A stretch of 64,000 nt of DNA from Photobacterium toruni (GCF_024529955.1 NZ_AP024854.1:2666001-2730000), one strand, 5' to 3'. Numbered from the stretch's first letter, positions 24,916-35,193 are shown. Translations and numbers: made by a program. Notes: a model not told the origin generated them from the sequence alone.

Positions 24916-25512
24916 ATGCCTTCTAATACTCATACTGAATTAACGGCTTTCTTAGCCCAACTAGGTGCTGATGCCGCCACTATTAATGATGTAATCGCCG
25001 TTGCTGAACCGCTGGATCTTCCAACGCGTCATATTTTATTACACCAAGGACAAACTCAAACCCATTGCTACTTCTTATTAAACGGCTTGTGCCATGCGTG
25101 TTATTTAACAGAGCAAGGTAAACAGTTCAGTAAAGAATTCTATTGGGATCAAGATGTGATCATTGGTTTTGAAAGCTTAATTAATGACGCACCTTCAGCC
25201 TATTTATTAGAAACATTATCTGCCAGCCAATTAATCATGCTACCAATTGCTCTGTTTCAGCAATGGCGTCAGCAACAACATCCGTTATACCAAACGTTAT
25301 TAGAACGTCAATTACTGCATAAAGAACACAAAGAGCGTTTTATGCTCATGCACACGCCGAAGCAACGGTTGCAATTGTTTAGTGAACATTTTCCCGAGTT
25401 AGTTGGACGTATTACCGATTACCAATTGGCCTCTTATTTAGGCATTACTTCCATTAGTTTAAGTCGAATAAAAAAACGGCTTATAAGTGACGAAATTAAT
25501 CCTAAAAATTAA
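24916..25512 (+). CDS. Crp/Fnr-family transcriptional regulator
   Basis: 198-aa protein. Residues about 25-120 form a cyclic-nucleotide-binding-type beta roll (HILLHQGQTQTHCYFLLNGLCHACYLTEQG). A long helix follows, then a C-terminal winged HTH (TDYQLASYLGITSISLSRIKKRL). The usual cAMP phosphate-binding cassette is not evident, and there is no Fnr-type N-terminal cysteine cluster, so its signal is unknown. Its position before an acetyltransferase and an EamA transporter hints at a small local cluster. Confidence 0.8.
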   Translation: MPSNTHTELTAFLAQLGADAATINDVIAVAEPLDLPTRHILLHQGQTQTHCYFLLNGLCHACYLTEQGKQFSKEFYWDQDVIIGFESLINDAPSAYLLETLSASQLIMLPIALFQQWRQQQHPLYQTLLERQLLHKEHKERFMLMHTPKQRLQLFSEHFPELVGRITDYQLASYLGITSISLSRIKKRLISDEINPKN

Positions 25513-25582
25513 CCTTTGTTAACTTCATTTTTGACGTAAATCGGTACACTACCTGCATTATATTAAACATAGGATGTTAACC

Positions 25583-26044
25583 ATGACGACATGGCAATGC
25601 TTACCCTTTAATGAATTAACAACCCACCAGCTCTATGATCTATTAAAACTACGCTCAGAGATTTTTTGCGTTGAACAAAATTGCGTTTACCTCGATCTTG
25701 ATGATCACGATCGCGCTCCAAATGTATTCCATTTACTGGGTTACGTAAATAATGAACTCGTTGCCTATTTACGTTTATTAGCCCCTGGCGTTACTTATGA
25801 TAATGTCAGTATTGGACGAGTAGTGGTAACACCAAACCAACGAAAACACGGTTTAGGTCATCAATTATTACGCCAAGGATTAGCCCATGCTGAGACCATT
25901 TGGCCACAACAGTTAATTGAAATTGGTGCTCAACAATATTTAGTGGCGTTCTATCAATCTCATGGTTTCACCCAAACCTCAGAGATGTATCTTGAAGATG
26001 GTATACCTCATATTGATATGCAGTTATTACAAGATTTAAAGTAA
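25583..26044 (+). CDS. ElaA-type GNAT N-acetyltransferase
   Basis: 153-aa protein resembling ElaA: the start MTTWQCLPFNELTTHQLYDL, LRSEIFCVEQNCVYLDLDDHD, the acetyl-CoA loop region IGRVVVTPNQRKHGLGHQLL, and FYQSHGFTQTSEMYLEDGIPH near the end. The substrate is unknown. An ATG at 25574 is also in frame, but AGGA (25571-25574) is well placed for the ATG at 25583, which I use. The stop codon shares one base with the start of the next gene (TAATG), so the two are translationally coupled. Confidence 0.88.
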   Translation: MTTWQCLPFNELTTHQLYDLLKLRSEIFCVEQNCVYLDLDDHDRAPNVFHLLGYVNNELVAYLRLLAPGVTYDNVSIGRVVVTPNQRKHGLGHQLLRQGLAHAETIWPQQLIEIGAQQYLVAFYQSHGFTQTSEMYLEDGIPHIDMQLLQDLK

Positions 26045-26928
26045 TGCGTTGGTCTGCGGTTTCAATCGGTATTGCTATTTTAATTTGCGGTAATTTATCG
26101 TCATCACTGTCTGATGTGGCTGTAAAATTATTAGATGGTAGCGTGTCAGCATTTCAGTACATGTTTATTCGCCAATTATTAAGTGTGATCCTCATTATGC
26201 CATTATGGCTACGATTACCCTCCGCTCAGCGTGATATCGGCCATTGGAAAATCAATGCAATCCGTGCTCACCTCGTGTTAGTCGGCAGTGGCTTATTATT
26301 AATTGCACTCACTTACCTGCCATTAGCAACCGCCAACGCTTTGTTTTATGCCGCGCCATTACTAATGTTACCACTATCGATGCTAGTGTTAGGTGAACGA
26401 CCAAATAAAGAAAAAGTAGTCGCAACCGCAATAGGCTTTGTTGGAATCATAATCGTATTACGCCCAGATCAATTTCATTGGGCTGCATTTGCGGCATTAG
26501 GTACAGCCTCAACATTGGCGTTATACAATGTATTAGTACGTAAATTACCACCACAACAACCGATAATTAGTACCCTTTTTTGGACGGGTATTTTATCGTT
26601 ACCCATATCAAGCCTATTAGCTTACCAATATTGGCAACCCTTACCGCTAAAACAATGGTTATTAATTGCTGCAAGTGCATTATTCACATTAGGTTATCAA
26701 GGATGTTGTGTTGCAGCTTACCGCCAAAGTGAAACATATAAGATTGGACTTGCAGAATATTCAGGGCTAATTTTTGTCGCAGTATTTGGTTATTTATGGT
26801 TTAACGAGATTCCCGATCTGCTCACTGGATTAGGGATTCTACTGATCATTATTCCAATGGCACCATGGCCCAAGCTCTACCGTCCGCCCCAAAATGTACT
26901 CACTCCTCATCCAGAGGAGAAAATTTAA
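26044..26928 (+). CDS. EamA-family (DMT superfamily) transporter
   Basis: 294-aa membrane protein with about ten predicted helices in two EamA repeats; the first runs to about GFVGIIIVLRPDQ and the second covers residues about 150-275. Such proteins export metabolites, often amino acids or their derivatives. Coupling to the upstream acetyltransferase through a 1-bp overlap suggests the two act on related compounds, which is inference only. Confidence 0.85.
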   Translation: MRWSAVSIGIAILICGNLSSSLSDVAVKLLDGSVSAFQYMFIRQLLSVILIMPLWLRLPSAQRDIGHWKINAIRAHLVLVGSGLLLIALTYLPLATANALFYAAPLLMLPLSMLVLGERPNKEKVVATAIGFVGIIIVLRPDQFHWAAFAALGTASTLALYNVLVRKLPPQQPIISTLFWTGILSLPISSLLAYQYWQPLPLKQWLLIAASALFTLGYQGCCVAAYRQSETYKIGLAEYSGLIFVAVFGYLWFNEIPDLLTGLGILLIIIPMAPWPKLYRPPQNVLTPHPEEKI

Positions 26929-26935
26929 CACATAA

Positions 26936-26974
26936 AAAACCAGCCGCGAGTTTAGCACTGGCGGCTGGTTGCTT
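26936..26974. terminator. Bidirectional terminator, EamA gene / oapA
   Basis: Stem AACCAGCCGC (26938-26947) / GCGGCTGGTT (26961-26970), preceded by an A-run. It lies between converging genes. The A-run favours termination of the minus-strand oapA transcript; the plus side has only a short T-rich tail. Confidence 0.75.
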
Positions 26975-26995
26975 TAGGCGTCAAGAGCCGGTGTT

Positions 26996-27856
26996 TTATT
27001 GACGATAGAACCGACCACTAGCATTTCTTGCATACGAAACAGAAATACCATTGCCTTGAATTTGTAAGCCATCAATCTTACCTTGGCTATTTTGACGATA
27101 GCGTAATGTTTGTCCTGCTTGAATACGACTAATAGGTTTTCCCGCCCCTTCAATATTAACCATGGCATAAAGATCCCCTAGCGGTAATCCTTTATCACGA
27201 AAAATATTCGCTAACGTTTCACCTGCTGGCACTTTAGAGCTATACCACTGACCTGCAACACCTACTGATTGTTTAACTGCCACTGCTGCCGTTTGTGTTT
27301 GAGGCTTAGTTATTTGTGATACCACCACTGGCTTATGTGTTGTCGTATCAATAGTGTAGACTTTACCACCATTAATTGGATAAATTTTGGATGTCATTGG
27401 TTTACGCTCAGGAGCAGGACCACTATCTTCCATACCACCATCGGCTTTCATGCCGGTATCTTCTTTGATATCAGCACTATCTAATACCACATCAGTACGT
27501 TTAAGCGTATTTTGTTTACCATTTCCATCAGGGTTATTTTCTGCCTGAATATTCGGCCCAGAACTTACCTGACTCGCAACATCACTATTACCGAGATTTA
27601 ATTCGATATCACGACGCATAGGTATACTTCCAGCACCGCCTTCTAGATCCTTCGCTGATGGCAAGATTAACGCACCAATAAAAACGGGTACGACAAAAAG
27701 TAATGCCCAACGATGAAATCTAGGGAAACGCTGCCATATCTGATATACGCCAGATATACGCTCACGACACTTTGCCTTTACCACGCTCATGTTTAATTTC
27801 ACTGGCGGTTGGCGGTTACCGTTTCTTTTATTTGAACGACGATTTACCTTTCCCAT
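26996..27856 (-). CDS. OapA/YtfB-type cell-wall-associated protein
   Basis: 286-aa bitopic protein. A basic N-terminal OapA segment (KVNRRSNKRNGNR) leads to one transmembrane helix (about residues 50-66, WALLFVVPVFIGALIL). A low-complexity periplasmic linker follows, then a C-terminal LysM-like OapA domain (about 200-286, VPAGETLANIFRDKGLPLGDLY). The E. coli homologue YtfB locates to the division septum and binds glycan. The start is the ATG at 27856 with GGAG 8 bp upstream; the frame extends three codons further to a GTG. It is divergent from fklB, as in E. coli, where ytfB and fklB are neighbours. Confidence 0.85.
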   Translation of the reverse strand: MGKVNRRSNKRNGNRQPPVKLNMSVVKAKCRERISGVYQIWQRFPRFHRWALLFVVPVFIGALILPSAKDLEGGAGSIPMRRDIELNLGNSDVASQVSSGPNIQAENNPDGNGKQNTLKRTDVVLDSADIKEDTGMKADGGMEDSGPAPERKPMTSKIYPINGGKVYTIDTTTHKPVVVSQITKPQTQTAAVAVKQSVGVAGQWYSSKVPAGETLANIFRDKGLPLGDLYAMVNIEGAGKPISRIQAGQTLRYRQNSQGKIDGLQIQGNGISVSYARNASGRFYRQ

Positions 27857-27980
27857 ATACAGCACTCCAAAGCTTCATATGTCACGCAATTAGCGAATAT
27901 TGGTTACAAACATTTACCCGATAGGGGCTAAACTGTTATCCTGCCCACTTTAATTCATTCTACATTAAGAGATGACAATA

Positions 27981-28601
27981 ATGTCTGACGTTAAACTAGA
28001 TACAGTTGAGACTAAAGCAAGCTACGGTATTGGTCTACAAATGGGTCAACAACTAGCACAAAGCGGTCTTGAAGGCCTAAACGTAGCAGCAATTGCTCAA
28101 GGTATCGCAACTTCTCTAGCTGGTGAAATGCCAGAAATCGAAGTTGATGAAATCAACAATGCACTACGTGAACTTCACACAGCAGCAGACGCTGCACGTC
28201 AAGAGCAAGCTAAATTAGCAGCTGCTGATGGCGAAGCATTCCTAGCTGAAAATGCACAACGTGCAGAAGTTACAGTAACTGATTCTGGCCTTCAATACGA
28301 AGTTCTAGTTGAAGGTAACGGCGAAATCCCAACTTCTGACAAGCAAGTACGTGTGCACTACCACGGTATGCTAACAGATGGCACTGTTTTTGACAGCTCT
28401 GTATCTCGTGGTCAACCTGCAGAATTCCCTGTAACTGGCGTTATCGCTGGTTGGGTTGAAGCACTTCAAATGATGCCTGTAGGTTCTAAGTGGAAACTAT
28501 CTATTCCACAAAACCTTGCTTACGGTGAGCGCGGCGCAGGTGCTGCAATTCCTCCGTATGCTGCACTAGTATTTGAAGTTGAGCTACTAGATATTCTTTA
28601 A
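27981..28601 (+). CDS. fklB: FKBP-type peptidyl-prolyl isomerase FklB (FKBP22)
   Basis: 206-aa protein (the same length as E. coli FklB). It has an N-terminal helical dimerisation domain ([21 protein letters not shown]) and a C-terminal FKBP domain with [35 protein letters not shown] and [14 protein letters not shown]. It catalyses cis-trans isomerisation of X-Pro bonds. No signal peptide is seen, so it is probably cytoplasmic. The frame also has an ATG at 27972, but AAGAG directly abuts that one and is better spaced for 27981. Confidence 0.93.
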   Translation: MSDVKLDTVETKASYGIGLQMGQQLAQSGLEGLNVAAIAQGIATSLAGEMPEIEVDEINNALRELHTAADAARQEQAKLAAADGEAFLAENAQRAEVTVTDSGLQYEVLVEGNGEIPTSDKQVRVHYHGMLTDGTVFDSSVSRGQPAEFPVTGVIAGWVEALQMMPVGSKWKLSIPQNLAYGERGAGAAIPPYAALVFEVELLDIL

Positions 28602-28625
28602 TATCGTAAGCTGAACATATAAATC

Positions 28626-28652
28626 AACGGCGCTTAAAGCGCCGTTTTTTTA
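28626..28652 (+). terminator. Intrinsic terminator of fklB
   Basis: GC-rich stem AACGGCGCTT / AAGCGCCGTT around 28626-28646, followed by TTTTTT. Confidence 0.88.
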
Positions 28653-28778
28653 TACCTCTAGGTTATGCCAATAATAAAAAATCATTGCAACAAGACAAAT
28701 CTTCACTAGGATTGACATACCCAAGTCAATTTCTGATTTAAAAGACTTCGGTATTAATCTTTACTAAGGAGTCTCCCA

Positions 28779-29270
28779 ATGAAAAAACGTCGTATCCTAA
28801 CGACTGTTGCAGCAGTTGCATTGCTATCATCAAGCACCATGAGTTACGCTTTTAGCCTGTCTGATATTTTCGGTGGCGAAAGTGCCGATCAAGTGGTTAG
28901 CCAAGTGGCCCAAAACCCACTAACAAAAACCCTTATTTCTGAACTCGGTGTTAAACCTGAACAAGCAGCCGGTGGTGCTGGCGCATTACTTGGAATGGCA
29001 GCAAGCCAACTTTCTGGTCCACAAGGTAGTGAACTTGCCAAATTAATCCCTGGTGCTGAAAAATTAACGGACTCATTACCAATGGGACTTGGTCAGCTAC
29101 TTAGCAACCAAGCTAACATTGATAAAGTGTTCTCAGTTCTTGGTATGGATCCTGCGATGATCAATAAGTTTATTCCCGTCATTACCCAATTCTTAGGCCA
29201 ACAAGGTGCAAGTAATGCACTTTTAGGCGCGTTAGATAAAGTATGGGCTCCTGCTACTGCAGCAAAATAA
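28779..29270 (+). CDS. DUF2780 family secreted protein
   Basis: 163-aa protein with a clear signal peptide (residues 1-24, ending STMSYA) and a helical, Gly/Ala/Leu-rich mature part (VAQNPLTKTLISELGV, AAGGAGALLGMAASQL, FIPVITQFLGQQGA). These features fit the DUF2780 (VcgC/VcgE) family of Vibrionaceae, whose function is unknown. There is no lipobox cysteine, so it is probably soluble periplasmic. A strong ribosome site (AAGGAG) precedes the ATG. It stands alone between two terminators. Confidence 0.8.
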   Translation: MKKRRILTTVAAVALLSSSTMSYAFSLSDIFGGESADQVVSQVAQNPLTKTLISELGVKPEQAAGGAGALLGMAASQLSGPQGSELAKLIPGAEKLTDSLPMGLGQLLSNQANIDKVFSVLGMDPAMINKFIPVITQFLGQQGASNALLGALDKVWAPATAAK

Positions 29271-29295
29271 TCTTATTCACTGTCTGAATAACCCA

Positions 29296-29330
29296 CAAGG
29301 CAGCGTCGATACGCTGCCTTGTTTTTATTT
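29296..29330 (+). terminator. Intrinsic terminator of the DUF2780 gene
   Basis: Stem CAAGGCAGCGT (29296-29306) / ACGCTGCCTTG (29311-29321), followed by a T-rich tail. There is no A-run on the other side, so it should act mainly on the plus strand. Confidence 0.85.
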
Positions 29331-29352
29331 ATAAGCTCAATATAAAACAGAA

Positions 29353-30117
29353 CTAAATACCTGAACCTTGTGATTCGGTGTCATTGTCTTCATGCAAACC
29401 ACATTCGCGTTTCAAACCAAAAAAGCGCGTCTCTTGCTCTGTCATTCCCGGCTGCCATTTCACTGTGGTATGAATATCACCTACAGACAAATAATCATGC
29501 TGTTTTAACGGGTGGTAAGGCAACTGATGTTGCTGCAAGTAAGTGTCAATATCATCATTAGTCCAATCAATAACAGGTAAAAATTTAAAGCGACCATTTT
29601 GAATCGCCAATACTGGTAAAGTGGCTCGTGAATCGGCTTGCTCACGACGTAGTCCCGAAAACCACGTGCTCACATTAAGCTCATTTAATGCCCGTCGCAT
29701 TGGCTCAACTTTATTTAACTGATTATATTGCTTAATACCCTCTACACCTTGCAACCACAACTGACCATAACGGGCTTCTTGCCATGCTGCGCTGTGTTGG
29801 GCTCGGTAAATATGTAGATTTAGATTCAACCGTTCAGTTAAGCTATCAATAAATTGATACGTTTCGGTAAATAAATATCCCGTATCAGTTAATATTACAG
29901 CAATATCAGGCTTTACTGTCGTAACTAAATGCAGCATTAGTGCTGATTGAATCCCAAAGCTAGATGCTAATGCAAACTCACCATCAAGATTATCAAGTGC
30001 CCACTGCACCCGCTGTTGAGCTGTCATATTTTCTAATGAGGCATTAATTTCAGCTAATTGAATAATCTGACTCACTTTTGGTAACTCAAGCAACTCAGCC
30101 AATTGAAATTTAAGCAT
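29353..30117 (-). CDS. cysH: Phosphoadenylyl-sulfate reductase CysH
   Basis: 254-aa thioredoxin-dependent PAPS reductase, giving sulfite and PAP. The C-terminal catalytic motif ECGLHED is present with Cys239. The enzyme has only this one cysteine motif and lacks the paired cysteines that bind an iron-sulfur cluster in APS reductases, so the substrate is [19 protein letters not shown] is the modified PP-loop. The start overlaps the end of cysI by 8 bp, completing a cysJ-cysI-cysH operon. Confidence 0.95.
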   Translation of the reverse strand: MLKFQLAELLELPKVSQIIQLAEINASLENMTAQQRVQWALDNLDGEFALASSFGIQSALMLHLVTTVKPDIAVILTDTGYLFTETYQFIDSLTERLNLNLHIYRAQHSAAWQEARYGQLWLQGVEGIKQYNQLNKVEPMRRALNELNVSTWFSGLRREQADSRATLPVLAIQNGRFKFLPVIDWTNDDIDTYLQQHQLPYHPLKQHDYLSVGDIHTTVKWQPGMTEQETRFFGLKRECGLHEDNDTESQGSGI

Positions 30118-31801
30118 AAAAATCCCTCATTGATATTTTTACTTCATCAATAATTCCAGCACGAATGGTGAAATCACCAAAGCCTTCATCCTGTTGACGC
30201 TCCGTTGCCCAACGTTCGACTAAACTATCCATTTCATCCATAATTTGAGCGACTGTTATATTTTCACGGTACATTTTCGGCACCCGTGTACCATTTCGAT
30301 TACCACCTAAATGTAAGTTATAACGCCCAGGCGCTTTACCTACGAGGCCAATTTCAGCCAACATCGCGCGGCCACAACCGTTTGGACACCCCGTGACACG
30401 AAGAATGATATTTTCATCATTATCTAAGCCATGTTTTTCTAAAATAGCTTCAACATCAGTCACAAATTCAGGTAGAAAACGCTCTGCCTCTGCCATCGCT
30501 AATGGACAGGTTGGCAATGACACACACGCCATTGCATTTTTTCGCTGTTCACTAACACTATCATCCATCAAACCATGATCGCGTGCGATCTTCTCGATCC
30601 TGCCTTTCTCTTTTTCCAACACTCCGGCAACAATTACATTTTGGTTAGCTGTCATTCTAAAATCACCGCCATGCACCTTAGCTATTGCTGCCATACCTGT
30701 TTTAAGCGGTTTGTTAGGTGTATCTAATAAACGACCATTTTCAATAAACAATGCTAAATGATGCTTACCATCAATACCTTCTACCCAACCAATACGATCA
30801 CCACGATCGGTAAATTCATACGGCCGACTGTGTTCAAATTTAATCCCTGCACGTTTTTCAACTTCCGCTTTAAATACATCACTGCCTACACGATCTAAGG
30901 TGTATTTAGTCTTGGCATTTTTACGGTTGGAGCGATTACCCCAATCACGTTGAGTAGTCACTACCGCTGCGGCAATATCTAATGTTTTCTCTAATGGAAT
31001 AAAACCAAAATCATCTGCGCGACGAGGATAAGTTGAATGATCACCGTGAGTCATTGCCAGACCACCACCAACTAAGACATTAAAACCAACTAACTGACCG
31101 TTATCTGCAATCGCAATAAAGTTAAGATCATTAGCATGAACATCAACATCATTTTGCGGCGGAATAACCACTGTAGTTTTAAACTTACGCGGCAGGTAAT
31201 TACTGCCTAAAATTGGCTCTTCATCGGTTGTCTCTAACTTTTCACCGTCGAGCCAAATTTCCGCATAAGCGCGAGTTTTTGGTAGCAAATGTTCACTGAT
31301 TTTTTTTGCCCACTCATACGCTTGTTGATGTAATTCTGATTCAACAGGATTGGTGGTACACAGTACGTTACGGTTAACATCTCCGGCTGTTGCAATCGAA
31401 TCAATGCCAATTTTATTTAGCGTTTGGTGCATCAGCTTAATATTAGGTTTTAGTACACCATGAAACTGAAACGTTTGACGAGTTGTTAAACGGATGCTGC
31501 CATAAGAGGTGTGCTCATCGGCAAACTTATCAATCGCAAGCCATTGCTTAGGAGTGATCACGCCTCCCGGCATACGCGCCCGTAACATCACATTTTGGAG
31601 TGGCTCTAATTTTTGCTTGGCGCGCTCAGCACGAATATCACGATCATCTTGCTGATACATGCCATGAAAGCGAATTAATTGAAAGTTATCAGCACTAAAT
31701 CCGCCAGTAATACGATCATCAAGATCTTGCTCTATCGTGCCGCGAAGAAAATTGCTTTGACGTTTTAGACGCTCATTGTCTGATAGTTTTTGTTCTGTCA
31801 T
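30110..31801 (-). CDS. cysI: Sulfite reductase hemoprotein subunit CysI
   Basis: 563-aa siroheme and 4Fe-4S subunit that reduces sulfite to sulfide by six electrons received from CysJ. The cluster ligands are visible as [10 protein letters not shown] and [11 protein letters not shown]. The siroheme-binding arginines lie in the region beginning [13 protein letters not shown]. Siroheme would come from CysG at 21-22 kb. The start overlaps the cysJ stop by 1 bp. Confidence 0.96.
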   Translation of the reverse strand: MTEQKLSDNERLKRQSNFLRGTIEQDLDDRITGGFSADNFQLIRFHGMYQQDDRDIRAERAKQKLEPLQNVMLRARMPGGVITPKQWLAIDKFADEHTSYGSIRLTTRQTFQFHGVLKPNIKLMHQTLNKIGIDSIATAGDVNRNVLCTTNPVESELHQQAYEWAKKISEHLLPKTRAYAEIWLDGEKLETTDEEPILGSNYLPRKFKTTVVIPPQNDVDVHANDLNFIAIADNGQLVGFNVLVGGGLAMTHGDHSTYPRRADDFGFIPLEKTLDIAAAVVTTQRDWGNRSNRKNAKTKYTLDRVGSDVFKAEVEKRAGIKFEHSRPYEFTDRGDRIGWVEGIDGKHHLALFIENGRLLDTPNKPLKTGMAAIAKVHGGDFRMTANQNVIVAGVLEKEKGRIEKIARDHGLMDDSVSEQRKNAMACVSLPTCPLAMAEAERFLPEFVTDVEAILEKHGLDNDENIILRVTGCPNGCGRAMLAEIGLVGKAPGRYNLHLGGNRNGTRVPKMYRENITVAQIMDEMDSLVERWATERQQDEGFGDFTIRAGIIDEVKISMRDFYA

Positions 31802-33615
31802 TAGTACACATCCCTTTGATAGCGTTTGTCTTTACGCAGCTCATTGAGATACTGCTCGGCTTGCTCGCGTGTTTGCTTTCCTTGTTGCTCAATAACGGTT
31901 AACAAGGCCTGATGAACATCTTTTGCCATGTGGGTTGCATCACCACACACGTAAATATGTGATCCCTCTTGTAACCATTGCCACACTTGTGGTGCTTGTT
32001 CTAAGATACGATGCTGAACGTAGACTTTCTCCGCTTGATCGCGGCTAAATGCGACATCTATTTGATCAACTACACCATTTTTTAAATATTTCTGCCACTC
32101 AACTTGGTACAGAAAATCTTCCGTAAAAGTTCGATCACCAAAAAATAACCAGTTTTTACCTTGTGCTTCACGGTTATCACGCTCTTGCACAAAAGCACGG
32201 AACGGTGCAATACCTGTTCCCGGACCAATCATAATCACAGGCGTATTATCATCAGCTGGTAACTTAAAGTTATTATTAGTTTCAACAAACACCTTTACAG
32301 CATCGCCTTCTTCTAAGCGTTGCGCTAAGAAACTTGATGCGCCACCTTGACGTTGCTCATCACCTTGAGAAAATTCAACCACACCAACGGTTAAATGTAC
32401 CTCTTCACCTACTTCTTGTTGGCTAGAAGCAATCGAATATAAGCGAGGCGTTAAGCGACGCAATGAACTGATAAATTGTGTGGCGGTTAATAGCGCTTTC
32501 TTTGCCGCTAACACATCAATAATTTGGCTATTGGCCGCATACTCACGCAGTTTTTCACGATCAGCCACCAGCTTTTGTAACTTTTTACTGCTTGAAAGCT
32601 CTGCGTATTTAGTTACAAATTGTGGATTTGATGCAGTAATTTCATAATGGCTAATCAATGCATCACGAATAGATAAGTGACAACCATCAACCTCAACTAC
32701 CGTTGCTGCATCTAAGTCCAGTTTCGCTAATATGGCATCAACTAATTGTGGATCATTTTCAAACCACACTCCCAGCGCATCACCTGCTTGATAGTTTAAG
32801 CCTGAACCTTCTAAATCAATTTCAATATGACGTACATCTTTATCTGAATTGCGACCGGTGATTTTCTGACTTACTAATAAGCTCGCTGTGTAAGGATTTT
32901 GCTTACTATAAGTCGCTACCGCAGTTGAATTTTGTCCCACAGGTAACTGAACAACTTCCGCTTCACCATTTGATAATGTTTGCTTGGTTTTAACTAATGC
33001 TTGTGTTCGCCATTCTGTGGCAACGGCTTCATAGTCAACATCACAATCAAGGCGCTCAAGCATCGGTTTGGCACCTAATTTTGCTAAGTAGCTATCAAAA
33101 TCTTTAGCGGTTTGGCAGAAAAATTCATAACTTGAATCACCTAATCCAATCACAGCATAATGTAAGTCTGGTAATTTAGGGGCTTTCTTTGATTGTAAAA
33201 ACTGATGCAACTCAATCGCATCATCAGGAGCCTCACCTTCTCCATGTGTTGAGGCAATAATAATGACATGGGTTTCTTTACTGAGATTTTTCCCCTTATA
33301 ATCCCCCGCAGACACTAGATTCACCGCAATATCTTGCGCTTGAGCTTGCTGTTGTAACGCTTGGGCGACACCTTTCGCATTACCTGTTTGTGAAGCATAT
33401 ATAATGGTTAATTTACCGGCGGGTTTTGCAGCAGCCAGTATGTTTGATGCAGGAGCAGATGCCGTTGTTGATGATTGAGATTGGCTCAACCCCCAAAAAT
33501 AGCCACTGATCCAAGCCAGTTGTTGTGGTGATGATTCTGCTGCGGCTAGCTTGAGCTGATCTATTTGTTGATCATTAAGTGGGCTAGCTAAAGCTGATAG
33601 TTGGTTGATTGACAT
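31801..33615 (-). CDS. cysJ: Sulfite reductase flavoprotein subunit CysJ
   Basis: About 604 aa. It has an N-terminal flavodoxin (FMN) domain ([17 protein letters not shown]), a central FAD-binding domain ([12 protein letters not shown]) and a C-terminal NADPH domain ([32 protein letters not shown]). It passes electrons from NADPH to CysI. The frame extends to an ATG at 33636 without a ribosome site; AGGGA lies about 10 bp before the ATG at 33615, which I prefer with modest confidence. Confidence 0.95.
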   Translation of the reverse strand: MSINQLSALASPLNDQQIDQLKLAAAESSPQQLAWISGYFWGLSQSQSSTTASAPASNILAAAKPAGKLTIIYASQTGNAKGVAQALQQQAQAQDIAVNLVSAGDYKGKNLSKETHVIIIASTHGEGEAPDDAIELHQFLQSKKAPKLPDLHYAVIGLGDSSYEFFCQTAKDFDSYLAKLGAKPMLERLDCDVDYEAVATEWRTQALVKTKQTLSNGEAEVVQLPVGQNSTAVATYSKQNPYTASLLVSQKITGRNSDKDVRHIEIDLEGSGLNYQAGDALGVWFENDPQLVDAILAKLDLDAATVVEVDGCHLSIRDALISHYEITASNPQFVTKYAELSSSKKLQKLVADREKLREYAANSQIIDVLAAKKALLTATQFISSLRRLTPRLYSIASSQQEVGEEVHLTVGVVEFSQGDEQRQGGASSFLAQRLEEGDAVKVFVETNNNFKLPADDNTPVIMIGPGTGIAPFRAFVQERDNREAQGKNWLFFGDRTFTEDFLYQVEWQKYLKNGVVDQIDVAFSRDQAEKVYVQHRILEQAPQVWQWLQEGSHIYVCGDATHMAKDVHQALLTVIEQQGKQTREQAEQYLNELRKDKRYQRDVY

Positions 33616-33725
33616 AGCACGACGATCCCTATTCATTGCGTTATGTTAGAGTAGCTATTTAAACTAATAACAAGAAAGAATAGATAAGAATGTTTTATAA
33701 CCATTTGTAAGGTTAATCGCACAAA

Positions 33726-33757
33726 AAAGCCAAATAGTGACAATACTACTTGGCTTT
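33726..33757 (-). terminator. Terminator of the 77-aa gene
   Basis: Stem AAAGCCAAATAGT (33726-33738) / ACTACTTGGCTTT (33745-33757) with one mismatch and a 6-base loop. The minus-strand RNA ends in a run of U. It separates the small gene from cysJ, which therefore needs its own promoter at about 33640-33720. Confidence 0.8.
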
Positions 33758-33781
33758 ATAATCGAGTAATAACAGCAGGAT

Positions 33782-34012
33782 TTAGTATTCGTCAGCAATT
33801 CTAACTTGTTGAAAACCAACTTCAAATGCTTGTTGGGTAGCACTATCAATATCACCGTAACATTGTTCACTACCACTAATATCAGTTAGAGGCACTAGAC
33901 CACCGCGACGATGACGAAACTCAACGATATAGCCACTATTAATTGATGGTTCAACCAATGCTTCAACAAGATCTTGGTCAGCGTATAGGTGTTTCAATTC
34001 TGTTAATGTCAT
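33782..34012 (-). CDS. Conserved-looking small protein of unknown function
   Basis: 76-aa protein (MTLTELKHLYADQD, VEPSINSGYIVEFRHRRGG, LVPLTDISGSEQCYGDID, then AFEVGFQQVRI). I do not recognise it with certainty; similar small proteins occur in Vibrionaceae. It is predicted soluble, acidic, with alternating beta segments. Strong support for a real gene is the ribosome site GGAGGAG about 6 bp before the ATG at 34012 and a good terminator after the stop. It lies upstream of cysJIH but is separated from them by that terminator. Confidence 0.7.
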   Translation of the reverse strand: MTLTELKHLYADQDLVEALVEPSINSGYIVEFRHRRGGLVPLTDISGSEQCYGDIDSATQQAFEVGFQQVRIADEY

Positions 34013-34104
34013 CACTTACTCCTCCCTAATACTGCCATTGTGCATTACACACATAATCAGTTTACTTACCTTTAAAAATGGTACATAAACCTGATTTTAG
34101 CCAA

Positions 34105-34136
34105 TAAAAAAACCACGAAATAATCGTGGTTTTATA
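34105..34136 (-). terminator. Terminator of the TIGR04219 barrel gene
   Basis: Stem AACCACGA (34111-34118) / TCGTGGTT (34124-34131); the minus-strand RNA ends in U6 or more. Confidence 0.82.
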
Positions 34137-34166
34137 ATTGGGTCACAAAATAAATGTCGACGTTAA

Positions 34167-34793
34167 TTAAAAATCAACTTCTACACCAGCAAACCAACCA
34201 TCTAGGTCAACATCACCCGTATTTGATTTTTTAAAGTCATAATCCATCATACGGTAACCCGCACGAAGATTAAGATCTGCAGCCACTAAACCTAATGTAT
34301 ATTTCACACCCGCTTGGCCATCAAACAAACTTGTACCATCGAATTTACCCGCATTAGCTTGAGCAAATACTGATAATGGTGTCGCAGGAATACCTAACTC
34401 AGCAGCAGCATAAACTGTTGGCTGCCAATCACTAAAGCTGTTCTGGTGCTGAATTTTCACACCAGCAAATTTAGTCATTGTTACACCTAAATCTAATGCA
34501 ACTAAATCGTTATCAAGAATTTCATAATAAGCGGTGAAATCACTCTGCTCAAAATTCACATTCCCAGTATCAATATTGTTGTAACGTACCATTACGTTTG
34601 GCACTAACGGGATGAAGTGTTCAAAAGATGCATAGTAAGATGTTGATGTATCATCACTTTTTTGACCAGCTACTTTTGCGTTTGTAAACCATGCATCTGC
34701 ACCTACTTTAACACCTAGTAAAGTATCTGCTTGTGCTGGAAGGGCTGCTGCTAGCGTCATTGCTGCTGCAAGTGAAAGCACCACTTTTTTCAT
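34167..34793 (-). CDS. TIGR04219-type outer-membrane beta-barrel protein
   Basis: 208-aa protein with a signal peptide (residues 1-22, ending LPAQA) and a mature part of alternating beta strands that ends in aromatic VEVDF, the usual C-terminal signature of outer-membrane barrels. EHFIPLVPNVMVRYNNIDTG and YYEILDNDLVALDLGVTMTKF match my memory of the TIGR04219/YfaZ-like family. The function is unknown. It is probably monocistronic, with its own terminator. Confidence 0.75.
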   Translation of the reverse strand: MKKVVLSLAAAMTLAAALPAQADTLLGVKVGADAWFTNAKVAGQKSDDTSTSYYASFEHFIPLVPNVMVRYNNIDTGNVNFEQSDFTAYYEILDNDLVALDLGVTMTKFAGVKIQHQNSFSDWQPTVYAAAELGIPATPLSVFAQANAGKFDGTSLFDGQAGVKYTLGLVAADLNLRAGYRMMDYDFKKSNTGDVDLDGWFAGVEVDF

Positions 34794-34879
34794 GCCGAGT
34801 CTCCGCTCTTATCATTTTATGTAATTAATCGCATAAAATTATATCAGATGCGGTATTAAAACACTGCAATCAATCGCGG

Positions 34880-35122
34880 TTAATAACGACGATGACGAGA
34901 CATACGTTCTTGGTGTTGTTTGTCGGCATTACGCTCACGGAAGAACCAAATACCCAATGCTATCAAGATGATCCACGGTAATAATTTAAATACCAGCCCT
35001 AGCATTCCGACAACAGCCATTACTGCAAAACCTGCCGCAACCGCAATTAATACACCAATTAAACTAACACCGGTAAATATCAGTACCAATGTGAAAGCAA
35101 CTAAAAACAGGAACTCAAACAT
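34880..35122 (-). CDS. pspG: Phage shock protein G (PspG)
   Basis: 80-aa inner-membrane protein with two hydrophobic helices (about residues 3-28 and 31-62) and a basic tail (RNADKQHQERMSRHRRY). LVFKLLPWIILIALGIWFF and the N-terminal FLFLVAFTLVLIFTGVSLIG match PspG/YjbO. In E. coli it is a distant member of the PspF/sigma-54 phage-shock regulon that protects the proton-motive force. The neighbour dusA is also adjacent in E. coli. A sigma-54 type promoter is visible upstream. The ribosome site is AAGGAT. Confidence 0.88.
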   Translation of the reverse strand: MFEFLFLVAFTLVLIFTGVSLIGVLIAVAAGFAVMAVVGMLGLVFKLLPWIILIALGIWFFRERNADKQHQERMSRHRRY

Positions 35123-35193
35123 AGATTATCCTTTTTTATTACTGTGGTATCCAAATGAAACCACCGCCTTATACTTATTATTACTTACAATAC

